Notes: generated from the sequence alone by a model not told the origin. A stretch of DNA of 64,000 nt from Hofstenia miamia (GCA_900660155.1 CABFPE010000096.1:1481129-1545128), one strand, 5' to 3'. Positions 35,361-50,200 are shown, numbered from the stretch's first letter. Made by a program: numbers and translations.

Positions 35361-38300
35361 CTTTCATTACTGTTCAATATTTATCGCAGCTTGTAAAGCA
35401 TGAAGCAATTCTAACTGTGATTTTAAACTTCCAGAATTGATTTCGTCATATATGTACCCAATAAATTCAAATAATGCTGAACGCATGGAATTCTTGACCT
35501 AAACTCCTAAAGAGATTCCAACCGTTTATACATCTGAAAATTGGGCTGTTGAAATCACACATTTGAATGGCAAACTAACAAATCAATAATGGAAGAAATT
35601 TTGCGTTGTGTACTATGGCTTAGTAATTTCCTATTTCAGTTGAAAACAATGTATTTGAGACAATTGTGCACACACTTTATTACTACCATCCTGGATCGAT
35701 TCAAGTTTATTGCTATTTAAGAATTTTATTTATGTTAGTTGATATGCTACATAATTGTTTACACAGCATAACTATATACATATACTGATATGTTTTGTAA
35801 GAAATCAAAATAATATTCAGTATCTTCACATCATTCATAAATATTGGAGGGGGTAGAACCCCCTTAGACGTTCTGCTCCGCGGTACTTGAAGTACTTATA
35901 TTACGATAAGTTAATAAAACTCAAGTGGACATCAAACTAAAATTTACAAAAAATGATCATTGTTCAATTTTAAAATTATTAAGAATTATTGTTCACTAAG
36001 TATCTAAAAATTAATGATTCATTGATTTAGGGAATTACTCCTAAATGAATCAAGATTTTTGGAAACTACATCAATACATTTAGTAAATTTTACAATTTAC
36101 TAGTTATGGGTAGTGGCCACCGCATCAAAATATATATATATATACACATAAAATTAGATTTCAGTTTCAGTACTAAGGCAGAAAGAAAAGTCTAAATATC
36201 TGCTCATTCTAAATGTGATATTGTTTTCAACCGAAGGCACGGTGTTTACGCTTTTGTGAAAAAAATTACATATTTGCCTTTACTTTGCCTACGGTACGCC
36301 TCAATGGGCTTGGGTTAAGATTACCTGAACATTAGGAATTTTGATAATTTAAATTTTTCCTAAAAAATTCCAAATTTCATTATAAGCTTGGAGAAAATTG
36401 CTTGAAAAGATGGAAAAATAGTTTGTCCTTTACAAAGGAAATGGGCAGTTTAAGTTTAATTCCAACATTTCCCACCAATAGAACCAATATTTAATTCATA
36501 TTATAAAAAGTTACCAAATATGACATTGATGATGTAATTAAAAATTACGTTGTCATCAACATTCCGGGTATACTAAATGGATAGTGCTGATGGGGGGTTT
36601 TAATTTAAAAACTGTAAAGAAAAAAACATGAAATATGCATATTTAGCCACATCATTGTTCTTATACAACATCCACCAGAAGCCCTTTACATTTTTTTTCA
36701 AAGGAGCCTAAACATAATAATGCTTTCATTACTGAATCACAAATACATTTTTCTACAATTAATCTTCAAGCGTGTGTATGTAGTTTGCAGTCTGATTTTT
36801 TAAAAAGAGTTGAAAGCTTAATTGAAAGATAAGCTGCCGTAATGACAAATGATGCAGCGCACCCTAATGATCGCTTTGATTAGTATTGCTTTGCAATATC
36901 TCATTAAATTTTGACATCGGGTTTCCTTTTACAAATCTCTCTCTTAAGTTTATTTGTCACATATAATAATACCGCGGGCTACATCGCAGAATTCAATAAA
37001 ATATGTTTACCTATATGAGAAGAATAAACGAAGCAGAAATATTGAGATAGTGTTTAATTGATACTGTATTGAGTAACTGCTGTTATTTGTAATAACCAGT
37101 AGACTGGACAATTGAATTTACACCGTTGTCTTGATTGAATTACCTCCAATGTTTCCATTTAGGAGCCTGAAAATTGAATTACTAAAACAAACAGCACTGA
37201 CGAAGCAGACTTTAGACAAACAATGGGAAAACTGCACAATGTAGATTTATATCGTATAAATAGGTGGTGGGAAAATGCGTAAAATCGAATATCAACCATA
37301 CTGACACGAAGCATCCGGAAATTTGTATCAGTGTGGCTTTACAATTATTTTGCGGTTAACAAAATAACACTGGAATTATTGCTAAGGTTGTCAAAGTTGG
37401 TGAACAATGCAATTTAACTCTATTTTACCTGGGGTTTTTCATAGCAGTTATTCCTGAAGGTGGGCAATGTGACCTCCTCCTAAAATCTCGGAAACGGCGA
37501 TCCAATCAACACCAAATTGGTGTGAAGATACTTTAAAATGTCAGAAATATTTTGGCATAACCATTTTGCGATATGATAATTAATATGCAAATTATGCGCA
37601 TATTAATTAGGTTATGTATCAAAATTGCTTAATTGTTCATTATTGACATAAAATGTTAGAAATATACTTAAATAGGAATAAAGAGAAAGGCCTACAAAAA
37701 TCAAATATATTATAGAAAATATTTAATTATAATTTGCATTGAAAATTATGTATTTTTTCAATTTATAGCCTTTAAATACAAAATCCTTATTTTCGAAACT
37801 GAAGAAATATCAGTTTTTCATGGACTTTTTTAAAAATGCTATAACTTTGTAACCCTTGACCATATCTGCATAATTTTGCGTCAAAAGTTGCAGAACAAAT
37901 TAAAGAAAAAAATCATAGAATAATAGCTTATTTAAAAAACACTCTCTGAGTTATATCTAAAACTATGGAGGGGGTCAAATCGCACCCCCTTCAGATAAGA
38001 CTGGGTTAATCATATTTAGGTTGAGCTTTTGACATACTTAAAGGGCTAGGAAAGGGGTTAAACTTACAGCGCTACTTATTTTCCGTTCTAGTGACCCATT
38101 CGTTCCATACTTTTGCATGTGGTAAGTCTGAACATTAACCTTCACAAAGTTATCATTATTCCAATGTTGGGCATAATTGTTACAGACGTCAGCAACATTC
38201 TTACCAAAAGCTGAATAAAAGTTCAAAATGATTTGTTTCTGATCATGATCAAAGAAATATACCTTATAAATATATTCACACTCACTGACAAGCCACAATA

Positions 38301-39846
38301 ATCAAAATAAATGCCAATGGAGGGGATTCAAAATCATCAAAAATTCGACCCACAACTTTTTTAAATGCGTCAAACTAAATTTAATGCGAGTAAAATTCTG
38401 GATGGTCCTTCAGCCCACTCCAATTTTTCTTAATAATCAAATGTGTGCAAGCGATAAATTTACACCCTCCTCCCCTTCCTAAATATGGTTAATACAGATT
38501 TGTTTAATTTCTTCGACAATATATTAATAGACCCCTAAATTAGAATCATACGTTACATGAAGCACAGCGCAAACGGTATTTAATGTCTTGGACTATTCAC
38601 ACTAATACAGGGTTCTCATTTGTGGTTAAATTTCGGGATTTAAGGGGGAATTATGATTACCTTGGTGCAAAGTTCTACTGGAAATGCACTGGGCCAAATA
38701 TTGTAAATTCACAGTAGGCACCTCCAGGGACATTGAAATTTTTGAAATTTTGGAAAGCAGGGCGTGAATGAGATTTCGACAAATGCTAAAATTAACACTG
38801 AAAATAACATTCTTATAGTTCAATTACTTTGAAAAAGGTATAGTAATGAAGATGTAAGTTGTAACTATTTTTTATATCGTGTTATACCAAATATACATTG
38901 TAGAAGACAATGGAGCAGAATAGTAAGCATGAAGACGAGCAACGTCAAGTCTACTCAAAATCAGTGGTGGGGACCAGAGGTTCGTAAAAAATTTCTTTTA
39001 CGATTTTTGAATGTGGACAGAATTATTGTAATGCACCTACAAAGAGTCAAATATCATCATCAGTAAGTGAAATTCTCAAAAGATATTTTGCTCAAGCTAA
39101 ATCAACTTCACAAATTTAACATACCTTTAAGAAATGTTATTGATAACCTACTTGTAATACGCCCAACATTTAAGTTGAACCCATATCCCTTAAATTTACG
39201 AGTTGGACTCCAGGTTTTCAATTAAAAATGAAAAATAATTTTAAAAAAGTGTAAAATATGCTGTAAGAAATTTAGAAATACATCAAAACCTATCAGAATT
39301 GAAAAAAAAATTTTTCAAGGCCGAATCAGTGCCAAGCAGATAAAACGGGATTCTCTAAGTAATTTTTAGAATTTTGAAATAATTTTTTATTTAGATAACA
39401 CGTAATTATAAAGCACATGACTCAAATTTATTAGCATTCCTACTCCAAATGAATTTTTTCATATATTCAAGCAAAAATGCTATAGTTAACAAATCTTAAT
39501 TTGCTAACAGCTTCATCTATGCCTTTGCAGGGGCGAAGAGTAGATTTAGGGTTGATATCATGTGGATAAACTGCGAGTTGAGCCATTTCCAACGTTGATG
39601 ATGAGTTTGAAGAACTGACAAAAAAACCCAATGCGATTCTATTTAAGATTTTGGGTAGGATGACTGGTTGTCACGAACAGTTGTTTTCATTCACATTTAT
39701 GCATAGAAACGGCCCTTCAAACATTCTTAAAATATTATTTCTTTTAATATTGAATTTTTATGCGAATTAGCACGTACGTTATGCTCATAAACAGTGTTCT
39801 CGATTCTCATCTGAACTAACTGAAAATGCTTAAAATAAAATATTAT
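35361..39846. other. No gene recognised
   Basis: AT-rich. The minus-strand frame at 38038-38298 (86 codons) is open but matches no known family and has no partner exon. Confidence 0.45.
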
Positions 39847-40300
39847 CTAGGGTGATTGTTTTTTGGCCTAAAAATTTAATATTTTGACAACAAAAATTTA
39901 CCAAAAAACAAAGAAGTTTTGACCTTATTTTGACCTAATGATAAAATTAAAACGGTATAAAATTGAGTATGTATTTCGCTTAAAACTTGATACAAATAAC
40001 AAAATATAATGTTTAAGATATTCGACAGAAAAATAACGGGCTGTAAAAAAGCAAGAATAGCATTAGAACCTGAATTGAAAATTTTGATAATTGTTTCCAC
40101 AAAATAAATTTACTAATTAAATTGTCGATTTTAACCTAATTCTGACCTAAAGATGAAATTTTGACCAAATCAAAATATTTCTGCAACTATACTAAATAAT
40201 GGTAGAATTCGGGTTTTTCATATTTAAACAAATATTGCGATATTTTTTGACCAGAAAATCATTTTGACTTTATTGACTTTTACGCGTTTTTACTAAAGTG
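39847..40300 (+). repeat. Dispersed repeat of unknown family, copy 2
   Basis: From CTAGGGTGATTG to TATTGACTTTTACGCG, in the same orientation as 14274-14690 and aligned along its whole length with indels. The matching start and end words suggest a discrete element of about 420-450 bases. Confidence 0.65.
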
Positions 40301-41334
40301 TTTCGGTTTTAGTTTTTTCGATTGACCACTCAAAATAATGACTGGTTAATCAACCTTCTTGAAATAATCCTTTATATGAATATGCAGGTGTCTTTTCAGA
40401 AACATACCTAATAGCAAATTATCACTTGAAAACCAACGGTATGCAACATGTTTGCCTGATGTGATAAATGTCTTGTCCTTGCATAATTTATAGTAACGAC
40501 ATATTAAATTTTTGGAAGAAATGTTTACATTTATTCAATCTTATGCATTGATCTTTCAAATTCCAGTGACTTACTGTTACAGAACTAATCTACGTGACTA
40601 TGTCGTGAAGTATTAACAAATGATGTGGCCGATTTCTTAAACGGTGCAATCATTATAATATTAATTGCGTAAAAAAGAAGTAACAAAATTAAAAGCTTAA
40701 TAATTTAATAAGATTGCAAGCCAGAATTTTCAATAAACAGGCGTAGTTAACACCGCTGTAAATACAACATCTCAAAGTTGTTAACCGAATACATAAGATT
40801 GGAAATTAATTCCAACCTATTTACATCCCCTCAAACACACAAAAGCAAGCAACCAAACACAAATTTGTTCTCAGGAATACATCAATAGTGTTTTAATTTT
40901 CTGCTAATCAAAATTGTATAAGTATATTAATTCAACTGGTTTTGTGATTAAATATAAAATCCATTAAATTTGCATGCACGCCAACATTTCTGATTATATA
41001 TTTGCGGAATGCGGGATGTCTTCGGTATTAAAATAATTGAAACATTTGTTAATTTCTTCTAAAACCGGTAACCATGAAATTAAATTTTAGGAAAAACGAA
41101 ATTATTCTATACAAATAGAGTTTGTAAATCACCTTTCAAAAGAAATTTTATTATACACATATTAGTGTCAATTTATCATGAACAATAACAAAACCTGATT
41201 TCCTCAAATGTGAGAAATATTGCCTTAGTACGTTTTTACTTCCATAACCATATTTTTGAACATAAATTAGAGCCGACCCTTAAATAGAATAGAATTGAGT
41301 CAGAAATTACAAGTAAGAAGCGTTGGGATGTGTA

Positions 41335-41697
41335 GTGCAATTATTTCTCCTGAGTTCTTCATCTTCTTCTCGCTAAATATATATGAATTAAGATTTGTGA
41401 AATTCAGGGGAAAGAATGGTACCCCACATTCTAACTTTTTTTATTAATCTGAACATGTCAAAAAGTGTCCCAAGATATGTCGTGGGAGAGCCCAGCACGT
41501 CAAAGTTCAATAATCCTAGTTTTCCCGCGAATTGAAATCCTTATGACTTTCTTTATTTGTTCAAAGCAATTTTGCATTTTCTGAAAGCCAAGCTCCCCGA
41601 GACTATTGCAAAAATCAGAACGAGAATCGCTTATTTTCTTGAAAAATTATAAAGCTTGAAATCAAATGCAGCAGTTATTTTGGGACAGAGTGAGTAT
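41335..41697 (+). repeat. Dispersed repeat, member of an inverted pair (A)
   Basis: Matches the reverse complement of 51942-52255: shared words include ATGCAGCAGTTATTTTGGGAC, TTTGCATTTTCTGAAAGC-like, and GGGAGAGCCCAG with small changes. The end ATTTTGGGACAGAG is sharply shared. No coding capacity. Confidence 0.7.
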
Positions 41698-42489
41698 TAT
41701 TTCTGGTACTTATTGTCTTAAACCTAAAAATGACTCAAAATTTGAGACGGAAACATTTCAAGTAATAATACAGTGCTTAACATAACAATGTTTCTCAAAA
41801 TGTACTTTGCGGACAAAAAGGGCTCATGCTACTCGTGGGCTTCATTCTGCCTCCCAATTAATGTCTACATCTATGAAAAGAATTAAGAAGAAGTCATAAA
41901 ATTATTTTCGATTTAAAAATAAAGTATTCAGGACATATGGAAATGTGTTGTCAAGTCAACGAAATAGACTATGTCCTGATATGTTAGAAAAAACTTGATT
42001 TTTTGCATGACAAATTGAGAATCATGTTAAAATATAGCTTTTTTTCCTAGAAAATTCCATTTTGAAATCAAGGTTTATTTCAGAATTTAGCGATGATGTT
42101 GCACATATATTATCCGGAAAACAAGATAAATTTTACCGGATATCCGGATCCGGCTGTGCAATTGCAGATTCTGTCGGATATCGGCGTTCTGTTCATCCCT
42201 AAATTGTTGTATAATCCTTCTAGCAATTTAAGAATATTACCATAATAAATTATTTTTATTACATGTCTATGTATATACCAAACCACTACAAAAAAGCGGG
42301 GATCGCTGTATTTCGTTGTAAAAATCGATATTAGGACAACTAAAGCATTCGGATTTATTTAATATTTTAAACAAAGTGAATCTATAGTACAATACAACCT
42401 ACGTTTTGAGAATATGGCCTGCTTTAGCCTGGCCAAACTTTGAAGTTAAATTGGCGGCAATTAAATTAAATCACAAATTTCAAATCACT

Positions 42490-43220
42490 ACTTAAACATA
42501 TAAAAGATAGTTGTATTCTCCGTGACGTAAAAAACCCCGAACTTTTTATATTTTCCAGAGAATGATTAACTGTGCAATCAAAAGGTTCTAGTTCTTCTGC
42601 AACGAAAGTAGGCTGTGTGAATATATTTCACGTAAGCAAGTTAGTTAAAGCTGTGAAGCACCGCTCTGCATGAGGCTCTATGCTAGCTACTAATTGTCCG
42701 ATTGCATACATGGTATTAGCAGACTTGGAAGCACATTTCATGAAGAACTCTTATGCAGAACAGATTAATCGGAAATTGAGGCCCTTAGGATCCTTAAAAA
42801 TAGGTGCATTGTTAAAACAAAGTTAGTAAATGAAGTAACACGTAGTTTTCTAATGTAATCTACAGTAGCCTTCTTTTCTAAATCATTAGTAGCGGCATTG
42901 AGATATCGGATCTCTTACCATTTGCTTTTGAGATTGTGGTGAGCTGTAAATTTTTTGGGTTTCACGTTTTGAAGTTTCTGAATTGATTTTTCTATATACA
43001 AATATCACTCGTTTTTTGAATAACATTACACACATATTTAACTCCCATTAATAGGAGCGGATGCATAAATTTTAATGAATCATTTGATTTTTGCATACAT
43101 TGTTTATGTCATTTGCGTTGCATTGCATTCTCAATTTATGGCACATAAAGATCAAATTCACCGTTCAAATAAATTATTAAACTCTAAAAGATGGAGTTAT
43201 ATGGCATCCTTCTCAATGGT
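42490..43220 (+). repeat. Dispersed repeat, member of an inverted pair (B)
   Basis: About 700 bases match the reverse complement of 53455-54170, including CCATTTGCTTTTGAGAT, CCCATTAATAGGAGCGGATG-like and ATTTTCCAGAGA. Strong length conservation, though no known transposon protein is recognised in either copy. Confidence 0.75.
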
Positions 43221-44042
43221 AATGTTAATTCAAAAAATGCTTTAAATGTTAAGGTTGTTCTAGTAATTTTTTACTGTAAGGTAAATGTGTGCCTACTTTC
43301 AAAATTGTGATCATGCATACACATAAACACTGAACACCGACAGTCAAAGGCAGAAACAATTCATCGACTTCACTAAATGTATGTTAGAAATATATTTCGA
43401 AGTATGTTTAAAATGAAACTTCAATTCATTTCAATTTGTCGAATATCTCGTAATATAATAGGCAGCAGGCGCCAAAATCAACGCTACATACAGAACCAAA
43501 ATAACCTTACAATAACTTCAACACTACTGGTGCTGGTGTTGTGAATGCTTCAACTGACATGAAGATTTATTTATGTAGTAAAATATAGTCACGATTAAAC
43601 ATTTTTGTGAAAGCATTATGGAATTGTACTATTGGGTCAACTCTGAGGCTTTCCTAATTATAAAAATAGTCAAATTAACCAATAGATTAGTTTTGTAAAT
43701 AATAACAAATGGATTCACATTTAGTGTACACAGAAATAGAGCATTTTGCTTTTCAATTAAAAACCTTTGAAAAAAACTGTTTTTTTTATCATTTTAAACA
43801 ATTTACTCTAAACCTATTGGAAATTTCTGAAATTGTGAGGCATGTGCAATGGACACATCTATGGGTGAATCAAGAGGCCTACAGTGCATGGGAGCAAATT
43901 ACTAACTTTAGGTGCTTATGTTTCTGGATGTAGACCAAGTAAGCCATGTTGCGGTGAGCCGTACTTAAGGTCAGCAGTTACTGCGCGCTTCGATATATCA
44001 GTGATTGGATGAGCAGACCTCCTCTATCCTATAGCCTTTTCA

Positions 44043-44486
44043 CAGGCTTGCCCATTGGACAGATTTTGCTGTCCAGTCCAATCCAATTCAAAACAAAAAT
44101 TTTAGAATTGTCCAATTGGAATCCAATCGAATTCCAATCTAATTTACGCTTTAATAGAAATTTTCAACATTGCATTAAAGTATGTTCCCTAATAGACCTA
44201 CCCATGCCCCAAGATTTTAAATTTACTAAAAGGCTTGGAGAAAATTCTTTGTAAATGTGCAAAAACGTTTTCTCCATTTTTTAGAAAGGACGTTAGGGTG
44301 TTTAAGGTTAATGGTATGAGAAATTGTATTATAAAAATTGTGATTTTAAAATTTTTGTAAAATTATTCACGTGAAGTTCCAAGTGAAATCCAATGAATAG
44401 CAAATTTTATTTGTCTAACCAATTCCAATACAATTCCAATGTCCTATTGAAATCCAACTAGATTTCAATTCCAATGGACAAGTCTG
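44043..44486. mobile_element. hAT-type MITE (444 bp) with CCAAT-rich subterminal repeats
   Basis: Termini CAGGCTTGCCCATTGGAC and, reversed, CAGACTTGTCCATTGGAA. Flanks CCTTTTCA and CCTTTTTA match at 7 of 8 positions. Each end carries many copies of TCCAATT/AATTGGA within about 100 bases. The internal segment 44148-44205 resembles 7975-8035. No transposase. Confidence 0.85.
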
Positions 44487-44494
44487 CCTTTTTA

Positions 44495-46895
44495 GTTTTT
44501 ACGTATTCTTCTTAGTTATGAGAATTTTAAATTTTTTATAAACAACCACCACAGATTTTACAAAATTCCTGGAGATTTAAGGTTAAATATTATAAGAATA
44601 CAATTATAAAAAAATTAGATTGTCTGCAGGTCTCGACACTCTGAATGCTTTTAAATTCGTGAAAATTTAAGTCTGTTATCAAAGTGCACATTTCAATGAT
44701 ATTTTGACTGGATTATGCATAATATGAACAGTGATAATTCGTTTTTTAATTTGAAATTGAAGATTCCAATTTGATTTGAAACATTTGGATAAAACAAAAC
44801 AAGCACATGGGTGAGCAATAAAAATCTACAAATACAATTTTATTCATAAGGGCTGCTTTTAGACATGGCTCATATCAATTTTAATAAAAAACTTCACAGA
44901 ATATCAATTTATTATTAATCAATTACTGAAACTACATTAAAATTGAGCTTTGCTAAAAAGAAGTTGATGCTTGAAATATTTTTTCCTTTTTTAAACATTT
45001 ACTAATGAAACCATTTAAAAAATACATTTCCCACAAATATAATATAAATTAACAAGCCACTGCTAAAATATTTTAATAACCTCGTTGTTCTTACTTTTTG
45101 AATTCGCTGTTAATCATAATGTTTGATGATAGAATATGCACAAGAACAAAGTTCATAATCGTTAGAAAAACTACAATATATTTGCTAAACATTTCTGGTA
45201 ATTAATATGAATAACTAATACCCACAATTTTAAAATTTTCTATACATTTTACGATTAAAAATATCTTAAGTTTCTTACACTTAATTTTCCAACAATTTAA
45301 ACCACGGTTTAACATATTGTCAAAATACATTCTTCAATAAATAATTATTTATATACATTTTGATTGACATAGATGTTCAAACAATGTAACTGTCTGTTGT
45401 AAGCCGGTACTGTTCAAAGTTTTGAGAAATCCAAGTAATTTTGTGCTGTGAGAATTGTCCCTGACCAAACCAGTGATCAATACTGCTAGTCTATCTAAAT
45501 TTTAAATGAAAAATCATTTGAAATTAGGTCAATTTTTTTAAATCAGGCCTACTGCAGGAAAACATATATGTAGAGTAAAAATATTTTACACGTGCTAAAT
45601 ATTTTTGAAACACCCTAATGTACATCTAAAATTTCTAAAAGTTATATTGATATTTTATTAAAATCCTTAGTGTTGTAAAAATTAATTAAGCTAATTTACG
45701 AATTTTTGCAGAAAAACAATTAAAATTATGCTAAATTTATACAATTTTATATTACAAAATTGTGGGCAATTTAGCATTCAATGAACGAGCATGGATTTAT
45801 GTATTTATATATATATATATGTATATAAATTAATTTATATTTTTATTTTCTCCAGTAGAATTATGTATTCCCACAGAAATGACAAACCACAAACCCATCA
45901 AATCCTGAGACCTAAGTAGAAAAAAGCAAGAAATAAATTGAATGATAGAAAATGAAATGAAGAGTTATAAAAAAGTAGCTGAAAAGCTTTGAACACCTAA
46001 TTTGAGAGAGTAACGCATGCGTACAAAGCGCTAACATTTTCACCTGCAATCGCATCCAATTCTTTTTGATATCACTTCAAAGCTGTGTATTTATAGTGCA
46101 TTCTGTAATTTATTTTCAAGAATTCTACTAAAAAATCTTGGAAAATTTCGGGAATTTCTGTCATCTTTTACAATAAAATGGATAATAATTGATTAATAAC
46201 GAAATTATATAATGAATGAAACTGAGAAAATAGATAGCAACCGAACACATTCCCTGCCGTACATTTGAACAGACTTACCTGTCTACAATTCTTTCGTTGA
46301 TTGTTCCAATAATTTACTGAATGAATGCGATTATCAACATTTCTCCTAGTAGTGGATTTAAACCCTTATTCTTGAAATTTTAAAGTCAATTAAAAAACTA
46401 ATCAAGTGCAGTTCAGATCAGATATTAGTTTGCAATTTTACCATTTTACAGAAAATAAGATAAAGATTTATGCATTTTAAAGATATATTAACAACCTACA
46501 CAACTGTCGAAAATATCATTTTATAATATTTTCCAAATAGCATCATAGGAAAACAAGGAATAACTCATATTTTATACATGCCTTTTTCCGGATATTGAAC
46601 AATTGGGATTGTAAATTAATATCTAAATTCTTTCCAAACATTGGTAAGAAGCAACAATTTGGTAGACGTTTTATCTGCCGCATCGGACAAAATATCATTT
46701 TATGGAAAATAAACTACAATATGCCTGAAAAAATCTTACTAGTTCAGGCAAGAAGTTATGTTTGGGCGTAATTTTTTTCTTTGAATTTTTTTATGAAATA
46801 ATTAATTGACCTAAACACATTAGCGAAAGCCTTACTGCAAAATAGTTGAATAATTTATCTCAGCGCTTGCAAAAAGTTTATGCAAAACACAAGAG

Positions 46896-46945
<50 letters not shown>

Positions 46946-49839
46946 GAGTAGAAAGATATGAAAATAGGCAATATAAATTTACAAACATCCAAACCTGAAG
47001 TGTGTGCCACTGAATATATTCCAGCATTGAACATCAGTGTGAAAGAAGCGGAGAGGATACGTGATAATCCAAGCAGCCCCAAGCTCTCATAAAATAAGCA
47101 AGTGCTTTGAAAATATATTTATTCTACAGACCTGTAACAATTTAGTGCACAAAAACCAATAAAAATGAAATGTTGTATGATCATAGAAAATTTTCATTAC
47201 AATGCTTTGAAAAATAGACTATCTATGACATTCCCAAGGTGTAACAAATTAGACACAGCCCACGTGTTAGCTATATTTTGCAAAAAAACTTAAAAGCGTT
47301 CGGCAGAAGTGAAAACCGGTCTAAATGTTCTTACGCGCTCCTTTAACTTTAGGGTTTCGTGGAGTCGACCAGCCGGCGGAAGTCTGACGAATAAAAACTA
47401 TCGAGGAATATAGATTAGATAGTAACAATCTCTTAAGATGCTTGATGAAAAGCATATTTCTTATGGGATTTGTGGTGCAACAAACTAAAAAGTGCAAAGA
47501 TGGCAGGAGTTTGTGATTTTAAATTTTTTGCAGAAAAACATCGCGTATCCCTAGAAGGATTAAAAAGAAAAATTCTAAGAATAAGTAAGGATTCGATATT
47601 ATTGTTGACAATAAGTTAGTTTTCTAATAATAAGCAAGTATGAATTCACTGCAGCAAACATGAGAAAGAATGATATATTTGCCGGGTAGTATAAAGCCAG
47701 AGCCAAATAAACTCGACCAATCCGGGCCGGTTTTCAAATCTAGGGAAGCCTCCGGTAGAATCAATACTTTCAAGCACTGAATTGCAATGAGAGAACTACG
47801 ATAGTTTATCAACAAGAGTTTTTGGCGCTAGATAGTCTTCAATATTAACATAAACTTGTTTATGTTCTTAAAAATGGGTCAGATGAGGTCAAATGTTCAA
47901 TAACAGCAAATGAATGGGGTACAATTCTTGTACCGTCATCAAGCCTATATCCGGAAATACTGAAAAAACAATTCATCGAACATGTAAATTCATCTAAAAT
48001 AAATTCTTGAATTGAACATTAAAGATCGTAAATGATTTTTGCATAAATTAATATCAAAATTTAACTTGGAATTAATCATTTAATGTCCTCCAGAGAGCAA
48101 TGTTGCATATTATAAAATATTTTAGTGCGACAGCTTCTGTCAATTATAGCAGAAGTGAGCCTCCATTTCCCGCACTTATAAAACGAAAATTACTAATATG
48201 CTTCTGAATTTTAGCAACCGTGTATAAAATGTCTGGACTGTCAGACATATTGGAAACTTTCCAATTTGATATATTTTAGCACGCATATGATAACACAGGT
48301 GAGTCAGATATCTTTCACATAGATCACGTAAAGGCAACAGAAACTAGACTATTGTCTTAAACTAGATTTTTTGAAACACGTACATTTTATCATACGAAAA
48401 AAATGTTACATTTGATGTTAGTAGGAAAGGCTTCTGCATTCAGAGGAGACATAAAACAAACTATGTATCAAACAGTTATCTAGATACATCCCTTTAATGA
48501 AGCCCCATCCATTAATTAACGCAATTGGCCTTTAGAAAGAAGCAAACGCTTTCGATGAGTAAATTAGTGAAAAAAATTCTTTAATTTATTTAACAAGTAA
48601 ATATTTAATGAACAAAATTTGAAAACAAAAATTATAATTTTCAGGCTTCGGAGCAGCTTGTTCTCAATATGTTAGTACCAAATAATTTGTATTTCTCTAT
48701 TCGAAAATTGAAAATTATCTGCAGGCCGAAAATAAATGCAACCTTAAACAATTGGCTAATAATTATATTCAAATATGCCACTGATATTTGCTAGAAAAGC
48801 AAGATGTCAGGGGATTCAACAAAAAGATCACTTGTTACTTTTACAAACAACAAATCTTAGCAATTTTTGGCAATTAACTAGACAAAATAGGCATACAAAA
48901 TACGGGCATCATATGGATGTATTCAAAAGACAACCTCCGTCATTATATAAGTATTCGTTCATTCTCATAATTACTACAAGGAAAATACCTGAATTGATGA
49001 AGATTCGGGATTGGTTATTTTGTGTTATCAATAAAAAGGTTCTAATTGAATTGACAAAGAAGACAAAATTTTATAAATGCCAACCAGGAAAAGTTGAATG
49101 CATCAGCCAACAATTTTTCAGCTGATTCCATCCGTTTATTGCAGCGAACAAGAATCCCAAGATTTGGACCCGCGTTATCCGCTTTTAGGGATTTAAACTG
49201 TGAAAATGCTACAGAGCCTGAATGATATCAAACAATTTCAATATGAAATTTCAAAAAGCTTGTAATTTAGCGTGTACAAACATACAACTTTTATTGTGAA
49301 TCTAATTAAATTATGAAAAGTTGTGAAAATAGTTGTAAATGTTTACGCTACTTAACTATTGGACTTGAGGTTGGGGTGGACTTCCTTCCTCCCTCTCATA
49401 ATTTTTTTCTAAATATCTGCTCATTTTATGTATTGTATTGGTTTTCAACCAATTTTTGCAAAAATTTATCACTGTTAGTGAAAAGTATGTAAAATAAGCA
49501 AGTAAATAATATTTGATTGGCTAGGAATCTATTATAGTAAATCTCAGCATTTCCAACTGCTAAAATCAATATTGAATCTTTCAAAAAATCACAAAATGCT
49601 GAGATTTGATAATGTCATCAAAAAACGATGGCATTACATTTCTAAACATTGATCGCATCCATAAGCCTAATAGGATATATTCAATTGCTTCAAAACTAAA
49701 TGCACAGTGAAGGCATCGTAGCTTAAAATTTAACTCTTGAAGATCATCAACTTTTGCATAGATTATTTTTTGTTTTAACACTTTTTTGTTTTTTACTCAT
49801 TAAATGAATTCCGCCAATTTTTGACTCATCGCAAGCAAC
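44495..49839. other. No gene recognised
   Basis: AT-rich with TA tracts. The plus-strand frame at 48775-49125 (116 codons) has no recognisable domain and a composition like its surroundings. A short minus-strand frame at 46978-47085 is hydrophobic but not convincing as an exon. Confidence 0.45.
46890..46942. repeat. (TA)n microsatellite
   Basis: About 50 bases of uninterrupted TA. Others of note: 21019-21053, 25737-25767, 50530-50547, 51657-51678, 53399-53434, and the tracts bordering the gap at 61916-62915. Confidence 0.95.
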
Positions 49840-50200
49840 GGGTACGACTACCGAATGGTCCTTTGTGGTAATGGGAGATGATACTGGGAGGTATTCCACA
49901 AAGAACAAAACTCAATTCAAGGCTGTTTGCTTTTCTTATCAACATAATTTTGGTGTGGGATTGAAATAGGTATATGAAACGACCGCGAGAAAAATAGTTA
50001 CCAGGAATAACCCTAGCGTTGCAAATGATATTGTTCTGGATATTAGTAATTGGTGCTCTGAACGCAAGATGGTCCTTCATCCTAATAAATGTGAAAAACT
50101 AACAGTCAGTTTTCTCCGAGATTATAAATTGCCTCCTGAACTAATTACTGAGAATTGCGGTGGCATTCGCATCGGATTAAATAACATATTAACAGACATC
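49840..50200 (+). pseudogene. LINE reverse-transcriptase remnant
   Basis: Two frames carry RT signatures. One reads GGIPQRTKLNSRLFAFLIN (RT block 4, normally G-x-P-Q-G-T-x-L-x-P-x-L-F). About 120 bases on, another reads VANDIVLDISNWCSERKMVL then HPNKCEKLTVSFLRDYK (blocks 6-7). The catalytic Y-x-D-D region between them is not readable. Heavily decayed, no ends identified. Confidence 0.65.

Noticed and set aside
38038-38298. Minus-strand frame with YFFD, considered as the next Kv T1 exon
   Set aside because: The residues after YFFD do not follow the RNRPSF pattern of Kv channels.
46978-47085. Minus-strand hydrophobic frame considered as a Kv S5 segment
   Set aside because: Only LGLL agrees with S5; it contains misplaced polar residues and no pore motif follows.
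48775-49125. 116-codon plus-strand frame
   Set aside because: No domain recognised; composition like the surrounding AT-rich DNA.
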